Shown one piece after another: positions 44,956-57,300 of a stretch of DNA of 64,000 nucleotides (position 1 is its first letter; the number at the start of each line of letters is the position of its first letter). The position numbers and the translations under genes are program-made. The notes under the pieces are model-generated. The model made no database searches. It was given only the letters and a program-made list of their open reading frames with translations, and was not told the DNA's origin. This DNA comes from Ligula intestinalis (Eukaryota > Platyhelminthes > Cestoda > Diphyllobothriidea > Diphyllobothriidae), in NCBI GenBank assembly GCA_036362985.1, contig JAYGXS010000003.1:32359425-32423424 (forward strand), in the 5' to 3' direction.

Positions 44956-45334
44956 ATGAGGTCGTCTACGAAACTGTACGATGGGCGGGTTCTGGGCGCG
45001 CTTTTGTCCCTCCTCCTGTTCTTTTTCCTGTCTCCCCTGACAGCGCAGCAGTATAACCCAAGGGGCTACGAGGATGTCTCACGGCGAGTTATACCGGGCT
45101 ACATGAATCCAAATCCTCCACCAATGCAGATAATTGAGGTGGACACGTCGGGGACGCAAACGGCCGCTATGCCGTCCGCTGTGTCACTGGCTATTGTGTT
45201 TGACTCAACTGGATCCATGGGCGATGACTTGAAGCAGGTTAAAATGGGCGCTCGCCGGATCCTACAGCGCCATATGGAAAGAGGACGGGAGGCCCTGATA
45301 AAGGACTTTGTTCTGGTCAAGGTTCATGATCCAG
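44956..45334 (+). CDS. HMCN1: Hemicentin exon 1 (signal peptide and start of VWA)
   Basis: The ATG at 44956 is the first in its frame after an in-frame TAG at 44935-44937, and it opens directly into a secretory signal. A basic start is followed by a Leu/Phe-rich core at residues 13-27 and a likely cleavage after LTA at residue 30. Residues 75-126 begin the VWA domain, with beta strand VSLAIVF followed by DSTGSMGDD, the metal-ion-dependent adhesion site. The exon ends after VKVHDP plus one base at a GTGAGT donor, in phase 1. If the donor is read through, translation stops at 45417. The adjacent upstream open stretch 44686-44937 is in the same frame but resembles nothing I know and may be 5' UTR. 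Confidence 0.93.
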
Positions 45335-48300
45335 GTGAGTATGAAAGTCTCAGAAGAATGTACCGTACTAAGACAAATATGCATTTTTCAGTTGACATCG
45401 TACTAACGCAGGCATAACTACATTGCTCGGAGTAGGTTTGCGGTCTGTCCTGATATTTCTATTTTACCGTTAGAGCTGAGCGTCTTGAATTCATGAAAGA
45501 TCAATGAAAGTGCATCTCAAGTGACTTTGGCTTCTTGCGATTGCAGTTACTAGGATGTGAACGCGTGTTTCAGTGGTAGTGAGATTGAGTCAGTACTCAA
45601 AGACTAAAGTGTCCCATGTCGGGCCCCGAGTATTTCAAATCGGAGATTGAGAGACGAATGGCTGACGATGGGTGCTGCGGCGGGATATTTTAATGATTGT
45701 CGGCATTGCCTATTGATTTAAACATATTAAATGATGGAAGTACCTAGAGATATTCTCGGATTGACCTTTCCTTAGTGAGGAACCGTCAAAATATATGGCT
45801 CAAATGCATCAAATAATACTGCGGACACTAGGAAAACATCGATCCAGGCCATTCATTCTTTCACCTTAATCGGTTGGTTTGCAACTGGAAATCAATCAAT
45901 TTCAATCACCTTTCAGCAGGAAAAACACATCAAATTAGTGCCTGGTTGTCCACTGAAATTCACCAAGTGTCTAAAATTATGTAATGCTGGCCAGATTTTA
46001 TGCTTTGACTGCTCAACTCTAGAGAATGATTGGACGAAATTGTGAAATAGGCAATCAAGAAACGGAGTACTAACATATAACCGAATGATTTTACTATTTA
46101 AATACTGTTTAGACGCCCCATTGCAAGCAAAAACTGCATAATTTCTGTATTAGTCTATTCCAACTGCCTGTAATAATAATATTGCATAGCATTAATAAAA
46201 GAGAGGATAGAAGGTGTACGTTTAGACATGCAATATTCTCAAAATATTTATAATCTCAAAATAGTTAATTCAAAGTAGCTGTCGACCATATACTTCCTTC
46301 AGACATAGAATCTGAAGCAGAGGAATTATTTCTTTACATTTTTACTATCTGAAACTAATATTTTGCATCTTTATGGAATCTGATTGCCTTTTGTGTGCAG
46401 CAAGCATCAATGGGACCAATATATGCTGGAAATACGTTTTTCGCTAATTATGGTCGGGGCACGTTTCGAACATATGTTCAGTCAAGTGGCAATATTTTGC
46501 TCAGTAGAAAGTGACCGGGATGTGTGTTCCCAAATGATCTTTTTTGCAATTTCTCCAAGCGTCTTTTCTCATCTGAAATTTTGCCTACAAATCTATGTTA
46601 GCATTGCATGGATGTCAAAATATACAAAAGGACGGCTTTTTAAAAAATAAAGGTAACATATGTCATCTATTAGGGTCTCTTAAATAGCAACTTCTGGAAG
46701 GTGTGAATATCTAGAATTCATAAGAAGGTCCATGCGTCAGGAACAACGTATGCTCAAGAACTAGAAGAGTTGCTTTTGCGTTCTGTAGGACAGAGATAAT
46801 TGGTTAGTTTAAGCCAATCAAGTTTATGGTTTCCTTGGTTTTCGCGCATCCTTAAGCATGAACTCGAAAACTAGTCCAAAAATCGAGTAATGAACTATGC
46901 TCTCTCCTTTTGAACAGTCTACGATAGTCTTTTCGCTAAAATATCCGGACTGCAGATATTTCTTAGAACAAAGTGTTCGCATCTACACCATTTCAAGGAT
47001 TCTAAACTGTTTGTTTTCCATGCTCCTTCGAAATTTCTGATTTTTCTTCATGTTCCTGCAGAGCTACCTGTTGCAGCCATAAAGTATCGAAAACGTTTAG
47101 AAAGCATGATCCCAAGCAGTTAATCGTAAACCTTTGGCATACCAACGTCTACTTTTTATCGGTCCCATCAATCTCCTCAGTAAGGAAATTTTCCAGGCAT
47201 TACTGTCGGATGTGGCTTGCTTGTCATGGCGAATGAAATCATCAGTGGAATTTTGTGCTTTCCATAAACTTTAGTGGAGGGGCGAAATTATGATCGCTCC
47301 AAGTTTATGAGGCTCTTAAAGCTGCCCGGAGTGTCCTAGGCATCAAAATTATATAACAATTGTTTATTTTGTATCGAACTATGGTCAATACCAATCAGCA
47401 ACAGGCATACGGGCAGGCAAATAAACAAGTTGGTCTTCGCGGCACTGCTACGACGCAATCAATGTGTTTTATGCAGATTATATTGCCAGTCCTGGGCTCT
47501 AGGACGGTAAAAGTGACTTTTATGGTTGCATAACCAGGACATGGGAATTATAACGTCCCGCCTCCTTGAAATAGGTGACATAGCGACAAAATTCAGTAAA
47601 GATAAATATTTTCGCGTTTATATTCCAATAATAAACTTAACATAAACTAAGCTCATAACTTCATCAACGCTATCTCTACCCTAAACCTAAAAACTACGGT
47701 CAAAATGAATTCAAATCTTAACCATAACTTCAACCTTAAATTATCCCGGAAATTAGCCTAAAACGCATGTACTATGGACAGTTCCTGTTTCCGTGTCCTG
47801 TTTAGGCAACCATACAAGACACCCTTACTCTCTCAAATTTCGAAAATGTTCTTTTCCCGCTTGTGTGTTCACTGACACCTTCAACAACCGATGAGAAGTA
47901 ACATTTTCAAAATGGCAATCAGTTTCGGCAAATTCGTTTATCCAACCGGATAATTTTCTTTAGGCCATCGTTTTGAACCTCATGTACTCCAGATGTAGTT
48001 TACCCGAATATCCCTCGAACCTAACAAGTGCTCTCAAATACTTTTCTAATGTAATTGGTGTGGCTGGCTGACGTGCTAATCCGAGGCTGCAGTGTGCACG
48101 CCGTCAGCCTCAGTTTGGTTTACTAACAGTTGATCGTATGCGCTGGCCGCCAAATGTGTTTATGTGCCAGCATGAGGTGTCTTTACCATCCACCTGGCCT
48201 GTATAAATGCACCCCATAAATTCGGCAGCGAAGTTCGACTGACCGACGCACAGTTAATACAAGTACGGGCAGACCAACACTACCGAGAGACTAATATGGC

Positions 48301-51300
48301 CATTTCTAGCTCATTGGCTGTCATCAAGCAGGCATAACCAACCCTAAGTGGTGCATCAGCCCAGGCTCAAACCAGTGACTTTTCGATTAAAAGTCAAGCG
48401 ACCTAATCACCCGCCTATAATACTAGCCACTGATATAAAGTGGCAAGAAAAAAATCCCGTGGCTCAATAGTTAAGGCGTTAGACTATGATCAAAAAGTTC
48501 GCGAGGTCGGGACTTGGGTGGTGCATCACTTGGGTTTGGGTATGACTGGCTGACGACGGTCAATACGCCAGAAATGACCATTTCAGTCTCCCCCGTCTTT
48601 GCCAACAGGGGCTCTCTGCCTAAAATACTAGGCGCTGTGTGGCTGTTGACGGGCCTCGAGAGTGTGTCCCAAGGCAGAGCAGGACGAATGAATTCCGTTT
48701 GCGATCGGCGGGCGTTCATCAACGGATGCAATTGCTTTTCTCGGGCCTGAGGCGCCATTTTGGGTTCGAGTTGTGTCGTGCAACAGCCACTGGGAATAAG
48801 CACACGCCTGATAGCGGCGAACGGCAGCAGCCGATCTTAAAATAGGCGCGATTACAAGAAGCCCTTTCTAGATTACACAGAAAGAAAACCCCATTAATGG
48901 AAAGGAATATGCGAGCCGCAGTTTACTGTTGCAAAGAAAATGAACGCGCAATCACTAGGACAGTAGGTATTTATTTTTCTGAGCTGTCAGTCTCGTATAG
49001 TAGGCCATAATCAGAGACTATGAACGTGCAACAGCAACTGAGCGATTTTTTGTTCAAGCGAAAAGGAAGGGGGAGCGTGATGTTTAGGCTAAGGCTGAGT
49101 CCACGTCGCCGTACGGCGTCGTGAAAGCATGTGTCATTAGCTGGGAACTGGATCGCGTATCTTGGCCGGGCGAACGAAGGGCGTGATAGCAGGGGGTATT
49201 TCGAGGTGTCTGTTGTTGGAGTGATAGTCAGTACCCAAACTTCCAGCAGTTTTCACTGGTGGTTTTCTTGTTCTAGACCTCAGCTTCGCCCACAAGGTTG
49301 AGCTGGGATAACATCATTGATGCGGTACTAGAGGCATGCGCAGTCTATTCAGACAGATGGATATTGAATTGGACAAGTCGCATCTAACTGACTCCAGTCC
49401 TTTGAGATCACAGAAATTCTTCCGATCCAAAAGTGTTCGACGTAGAACACAGGGTTTCAGACTATTAAGACGCACTTTTCTTGACTCGAAATGGATTAAG
49501 AGCGCTAGAAAATTCTGACTTATTATTCGTTATAAATAGAACAGTCATTAACAGCCAGAAGGAATCGCTTCGGACATAAAGTCGGACCGGCACCTAGGAT
49601 TCCCAATCATCTTTGAACGTGAGAATAACTTGTCTGGTGCTCATAATTATGAGCACCAGCGGCTGCGCGGTCGGTTGTCTATGCGAGAACTGGCTTGTAG
49701 CACCCTAGGTGGTTTCCTGACGATAATTATTCAGGGTCGACCGTATTTTGACTTCGAGGCATGGACCAAGTGAGGTAGAGGAACTAGCTGACTCTTCGAT
49801 AAATAACTACGAGTTGAAGGAATATTTTCATGCGCACCGGACCGTATAAAGGCAGGCGCTATGCGGTAAAAATCCCGTTAAAATGGAAGTCACTGTGGTT
49901 TATGTATGGTTTATTTTAATTTTGTCGTGCAAAGCAGTCTTTCTTGTGAATGATCCCAAATTGTTTGGTTGGAAAAGCAGAGCAACCGAACCGAGCGCAC
50001 CCACCTCATCAGCTTCATCAACCGATTCCGATCCAAGGCTTCTTGTGGTTAAGTTATTGTTGAAGTCTGGGTTCGTAAAAAACCTTCATTGGAAACCAAA
50101 CAAACGCCAACAGAACCACATTTTCTGGAAAAGGCGATTATTATATTCCTGTACAGGACAATGTTTTTTGGTTTCATTTTTTCGTGTGCATATGGACTTG
50201 GGTACAGTGTTCGTTGGTGAGGAGAGGCCATGTGTAGCAACCGTGCAATATCGCCAGACCCCCAAAAGTAGTCAGAATATTTCCGAGCTTGACATGGAGA
50301 GCGGGGATATATAAGCATTCAGATGATGAAGTCTGTCCCATAACCCAACCAGTGAGCGCTACTCCATCATAATTTTTTTTCTCGATCAAAACTGACAGGT
50401 CATTTATATAACGTTTGACTGGATAGCCAAAGGTCTCAGGTTCAAATGCCAGGTGTTCCGCGTGTTGGATTGGGCAAAACTGGCTGATGACGACTGATAA
50501 GCTAGAAACCGTCATCCTAATCTCTCCTGGCTTTGTTGCTACTCCATTATCGCTATGTGCTATTAGTCGCTTTACGATTGACTGTGAGAGTCCAAGCTTG
50601 CACTTTAAGGCACAGCGAGATGAGGATGTGCCGTAAACCGAGTTGTGAGCGCCGCTCTGCCATAAGTGTTTCCAACACTGACCCGGGAGCCCGAAATAAT
50701 CAGTTATGGCTTCGTAATGGCAGTCAGTCCCTGCTACCGCAGGCCTAGGCACTAGCGCTGCCAAAATTTGATGCTCTTTCTCCAAGGGAGTCAGCAAGCA
50801 TGGGAAGAAGGAGACGCGATTTCTGGACCAGTATTTATAGGTGTTGCGGTTTTTATGCCAGGGCATTCCTATCAAAGTTGGACGTTTGTGTCTTGATCGC
50901 AAATGGTTCCACAGGTGATGCCATTATTGCATGATGTTCCACAACCGAGTCATTTACTGCCCCACTTACATCAGTCGCCTTGTTTATTGGCCATTTAATG
51001 GCTTGGTAATTTGGTTCACCGATATTAGCACTAGAAATATTGCTGGCTAGTCCGGCTAATAAGTCTGTCCAGGCCTCGTCTCAGTTGAGTTGGGAGGCCA
51101 TTGACTGCGGGTCTGAATTAGGAAGCCATAAAAACAATCGGCTCAGCATTTAGGGCACTGAAGGAAGTCTGTCAGCAGATGGGAGTCACCAACAGAAGGT
51201 TCCCCAAAGCCAGAAGTCGAGGAAGACCGATAGGGCTAGACTGCGTTAACTATGAGTAAAAGCTTACAAGGAGTTTTACAGAAGAGTGCTGTTCACAGGC

Positions 51301-54300
51301 ATCTCGCGCCAGTTCTTGTTCAGTGTGTGTTGTGTGCGCGTGGGGCTTGTCCTTATTGTCACTTGCAGCCAATCAGGGGAACGTTCCCACTGATAGACTT
51401 CGAGCTCTCCCAATGCTAGGTTCAGGACTAGCGGGGCTGCGGTCGACCTCACGGTCAGGCGGATCGGCAAGAGCGTGTGACGGACAGCCACGTGCGGCCC
51501 TGAAGCTCGACAGGTGAAGAAGAGGTGAGTCAGCCCAGTGGTATTGATCACGGACTGCCCCAGATGCTTCCCTATCACGAGGTGAGGGAGTTGGTGTGTT
51601 GTTAGTTTCCACCATCTAGTTTGGTGTAGGAAAAAATACAGTTTTGTTGCTTATTAATGAACAAGCAAAGACAGTTCCTCAAAGACATTTGTTTGAAAGG
51701 GGTCTTCGGAAATGACAAAGGGGTGTATTGGACTCGCAGACTACCGAAAGTGTTCATCGGGCTCCTCGAGTATGTGTGTGACCAACAGAAAAACCCTCAG
51801 CAAATTTTTAATTCCTGTAGCTCCTGGAAAATTGACCGGATGTGAAAGGCTGGTGTTTATCAGAAAACTTTAAACTCCCGTTCAAGGTCTTCTCAAGTAA
51901 AAAAAACACATTTACCTCCAATAGTATTCTGGCAAAGGCAGAAGGCAGTCCTAGAATACGTATTTCTGGCTAAAGGCCGTCATCAGCTAGGAGTAGCCCA
52001 ACTCTAGTGTAGCCGCTGAAACTGCTGCCACATTCGAGTTTCGAACTCGCGTATCGCCAGTCAGACGCAAACATCCTACCCATTGAGCCATCGAGTTAGC
52101 TGTCTTGCCAGTTGTTGATCGGGAGTGTATAGTCTTTGATTTGTCACCGATATGTCTCTCAGGATGTGCCCATCCTGGATCGATGCTTTGCGAAATCGGG
52201 CCAACCGATCTGAAGGTTTTCATTTATCTCTGACGCATGGTTCCACGAATTGTGGTACCAACCGAGAAATTACGCACAGAAGGTATTTAGTGGGGGCAGA
52301 TAGAATGCAATATTGAAGGAGATTCGGCGTGTTGATTGAAAATAATTGTGAAATTCGCTTGGATAAAATAAATCTTTGATACTTTTATATCTTCAAAATT
52401 GATAAACCACGGGAGATCTTAAAATAGACTTGGCTTCTGGAGAATTCCTTAAATCTTAACATGCACTACATTGTTATCAAATGCAGGTTCTCAAAAATTA
52501 ACGAAATACAGGGGCTTTTGAATGGCCGTTGATAAATTACCTGACAAAAGTAACCTCTGCACTCTTTTAAGAACTAAACTTCATATGAGAATCGGGCAGT
52601 CCTATCCTTGTGTTTATCTATACCAAATTGTCTGCCGATACCAATTGTTGCTATGCGACTGTCTGTGAGGGCTGCAGACTGAACTGCAAGGCACAACAGG
52701 ACTAGCAAGGCAAAAAGCCCGTGGCACGGTGGTTAGAGTGTTGAACTTCTAGCCAGCAGGTCGCGGGTTCGAGCCTCGGGTGCTGCAACACCTGGGGTTG
52801 GGTGTGGCTGGCTAATAACGGCTAATAAGTCAGAAATTGCCATTGTAGTTTGCCATGTCTTTGCCGACAATGCCATTTAGTATCATATATGCAGAAGGAC
52901 ATTACCGGCAAAGACATAGGATGCTAGAATGAGCATTTCCGGCGCAGCAGCTTTCCTCAGCTAGTGATAACCAACTCCAGTGTTTTGCCGCTGAAATTGC
53001 TGCCCCATTCGAGTTTCGAACTCGCATCTCTACGGTCAGAGGCAAATGCCCTAACCATTGAGCTACGAGCCTTCTGTTTATATCCTAGCTCCCACGCGGT
53101 AGAGGCTCAACTGAGAGCTCTAATAGCAACATGGACGGATCTGAAAGGTCGGTGTACACGTATCTGCTACCGAATCATATATTTATTTCCTGCATAATTA
53201 TTATTTGTACGTGAACGTCACTCAGTTCACCTGTGAGAAAATTAATCTCAAGCAAGCGTAGAGAATGGTTATATTGCAGAAACTCTCCTTCCCCAAAAGC
53301 TGGACGGTTTAATCATTTATTCCCTCCTCTGTTTCCGTGCCCTAGATGTCGGCCCAGCGCGGGTGACCACCTCCACAAAGACTTTTTACCAGTACCTGGA
53401 GAGCGTCTACACCCAGGGCGGCGGAGACTGTCCCGAGATGACAATCACTGGCATCGAGATGGCTCTGGAGGCCTCACATCCCAACTCCCTCATCTACGTC
53501 TTTACAGACAGCAGTGCTAAGGACTACGAGCGCCTGCCTCGGGTGCTCAACCTTATTCAGAAGAAACAGAGTCAGGTGAGCGCTGGTGCTGCCATGTATT
53601 CCTCAGCTACCCCCCCCCCCAATACCATCGCTCGCAAAATGGGCTGGCGCGTTGGTGGTGCAAAACCTCTGTGGGAGCATAGCTTTCAACAAATCTTGGC
53701 TCTATTGCAGTGCGTGCACAGTCTTGTCACGAAAAAATGTACAGGATCGCGAACGATGAAATCCGCCGTATGTTTAACAGTGAGAGCCCAACAGTTGTAA
53801 CTTACGCATGAATAAGTTCATCGGCACCTGAGGTCCAGGTAGAAAGGTGGTGCAGGGACGGTGCCTTGCGCGTGAAACAGATAATAGCGACAGCGGACTT
53901 TCGTAGCATCTATCGCACTCTCACCTCCCCTACCCACCTGAGGCTGTTGGCAAAATGAAGGCAAGAAGACCACAGGCGGGATTGGACACAAGTGGTTGAT
54001 TCGGTGTGAGTCTGTCAATAAATGCCGTGTTCTGGCGATCGCATCATCGGGCCTTATGTGCTTTAGAACCTGGGCTTGAGTACGCCTGACTGAGGATAGC
54101 TTATAAGCCGAAGAGGGTCATTCCTACTTCCCTTTGTCTTTGTTGGTGATACAGTAGTCGCCGGCTATTAAGCCCGCCGATTATTAAGCCCAATTTGGTC
54201 TGGGCCCGAGGTGGGCTTAATAACCAGCGGCTGCTGCATTAAGCCCACGGTTAATAAGCCCGCCGCTTATTAAGCCCAATTTGGTCTGGGCCCGAGGTGG

Positions 54301-57300
54301 GCTTAATAACCAGCGGCTGCTGCATTAAGCCCATGGTTAATAAGCCCGCCGCTTATTAAGCCCAATTTGGTCTGGGCCCGAGGTGGGCTTAATAGCCGGC
54401 GACTGCTGTATTATTCTGTCTATGAGACCAAAATCTCCCTCCCCTTTGGGAAAGAATACACACTCGAGCTCACGAGCGGCCCCTGCTGCCTAAGAGAGCA
54501 ACTTGTGACTCGGTAAATGATAAGCCCATTATGTTGTCTTTGGATGCAAGTCCTGGGCAGGAGTGAAAGGCCTTGTTGGTTTTCCGCACGGGATTTCCAT
54601 CGGCCTCCTGTTTTCCTAAGTACACCCTAGGAGTGATCATGTTCCCGCGGGGTTTTCCAAAACTTCACCTTTCTAGCTGCTGTTTTGCAAACTAACAAAT
54701 CATATGAACCCCTTCCTGCGCACAGAAACACACGTACGCACCAACTGACGTGTTGGAATTAACGCTCCCCTTGGAACCGGTCTCTGCCGTAAACTCCCGT
54801 AGTCTACCTACCTGCATCTTATTTCTGTGGCGGAACGCGCCACCTGGACGGCAAGCCCTAACACATCTACAGGTGATGAATCACCGTTGGGTGTGTTTTC
54901 TGACCTGTTACCACGACAACGTTGATTTTGCCCCTCCCCCGCTCCCCCTCCTCCTCGCGAGTTCTATAGCGCTGGTGATTGGTGGATTCGAAGTACGCAT
55001 GTAGACACACCGCCGAATGGTTAGTTGGGTGTGGGAGTGAAAATTGACAACTCGGGTGGAATGATGCGCACACCTCAACAACGCTTTTTTGCGGGGGGAG
55101 GAAGAAAAGGTAAAGTGGAGCGGGAACATGTGTACTTCGAGGGGCCGGCTGTGGTTTTGACAACCTGCCGCAGTCAACACGCAAAAACATGCCCCCAGGG
55201 TTGCCATAGGTACTTGCATTCCGCTCTTGTCTAGTCAAACTTGCTCGCAAAAGTGGAAGCCGGACCGAAAATTCCGTGCATCGCAAAACCCTCTTGTGCA
55301 GACTAGGTCTGGGTGATTCACTTAGCCTGCGTGCAGTGCATTGCCAATGTGTGCCTGCCGATAAACCACATGGAGGGCCAGCGTTTACTGGAGGCACAGC
55401 AGCTGTGTTTAGGCCAACCTGCACAAACCGTAGGATGGACAACTTTAGCATCAAAACCTGTTTTTTTTTCTAATCATTATGCTCCAAGTTGAAGTTTCTG
55501 CAGCAGAATCGCGGGCTTTTGGTGGAAATCGGGAAGGGCAATTTGCTGAGAACTAGCACATTTCCTTGATCAACGTTCACCCATCGCTAACGGAACTCAT
55601 CGGTCCCGCTCTGCCTTGGGTCTCGACAGAGGTCCTGACAGCCGTAGCAGCTGATAATATAGGCAGATAGTATTGCCGGTAACGGCATGGGAGACTGGAA
55701 TGGCCATTTCTGGTTTATGAGCCGTCGTCAGCCAGTCATACCTAGATCCTAATGGTGTCCTACCCGAACCTCAAACTCACGAAATTTTTTTATCAGAGTC
55801 TATGGCTCTAACCATTTAGCCACGAGTTCGTTGTGTTTCCGGTTTAGATCTGCCTATACCACCAACTGTTATGGCTGTCAGGGTACCTGGAGGGCACAAG
55901 GCAAAGCGGGACAGATGAGTCCTGTTAGCGGTCAGGTTAATGTTCATGAACTAGTGCCATTTTGACAGGTTTTTGGCACGTGCGCCTGACTTTTAAATAG
56001 CTGCACACTTGACGAAAGATCTGGTTTTTGCTTAAGGTATAACTCTGTTTTTGGAACTTTTTTCGACCAACAGCTTCTATCGCATTGCATGTGACTTATC
56101 CGCGGAGAAAGTGCACTGCCCATCCCCACCCTAGCCTATCAGTCTCACTCAGATACTCGTTCCTATTTTAAGAAATAGTTGAATTAAGATGTTGTTTTTT
56201 AAACAGTTGAAAAGGAAACCTTGCGGCAACATTAGATTATGTAGCTACATAAACTACATAGATACATAAGCTACTTAAGCCGTTATTCACTTATCTATTG
56301 GCAGCTACCAGATGCATGTACTCTCATCCGCGTTTTAAAGATTTGGCCTCTTTGCAAGGGTGGCAAAAGTAGCTTATGTAGCTCCACTCCTATACCCCTA
56401 GTCCCAGCATTTGTCCTGCAAAAACGGTGGTTATAGAGTTTTGTGGGGTGGGGAAATAGAACAGGCAGAGAAGGAAATTTTTAGAAGTAAGTTTAAAGTT
56501 AAAAAAGGCAGTCCAAGTTGCTTCCCGCGGCCGCTGGGAACAGGTTGTTCCGCATGTAAATCAGTTTTGAACGGTAAGTTGGACCACAGGTAAGTTGAAG
56601 TAGACGACCTCCTAACCACCATTTCAATTTTTCTGGAAATTCAAGAAACCTGCAGTTTGATAATCAGGTTTTTCGGCAATAAGTTAAATGATAATACAGA
56701 TTAGGAAAATCTACAGATATAAATCAACAACAGTTCTAAATACAGTAAAAGAAAAATGCATTGAACATTTATTAAAGTATATTCCACTGCGTGTCCTAAT
56801 TTCCCGACCATAAAACCCGATAAACACCGTTTTCTTAGGAAAAATGCAGGTTGTAGGGATTAATGAGTGGGGCTACATAAGCTACTGTTGCCTGAATAAC
56901 ATTTTCTCACACATTTCCTCCACTTCAGTTCTCTGAGAACATGATATTTCAAAAAACTGCAGTCAAGAATATGCCGTGATTTAAGTTGGAATTCATCAGC
57001 ATAGTTTGTGAGGTACACTGTGCAGGTAAATGGTCACAAAAAGTAGTTTTCACATGATTTACGACGGTTAGTTTAAGAAGTGCACCACTCCCACACTATG
57101 CGTCCCCTAGTCTACAATGCCGCGCACATTTTTCTGACAGTGGCATTATAGGATATTGTAAAGTGTATGGGCAGATGGACACCGAAACAGCCCAGTCCAG
57201 CACTGATGCCTGTGCCGAGACTGACTGGGACTCTGACACAGAAATATTAACCCTTCCGGCCCTACTGCACGTGGCCCTGTCTTGCCGGTTGTGATCGGCT

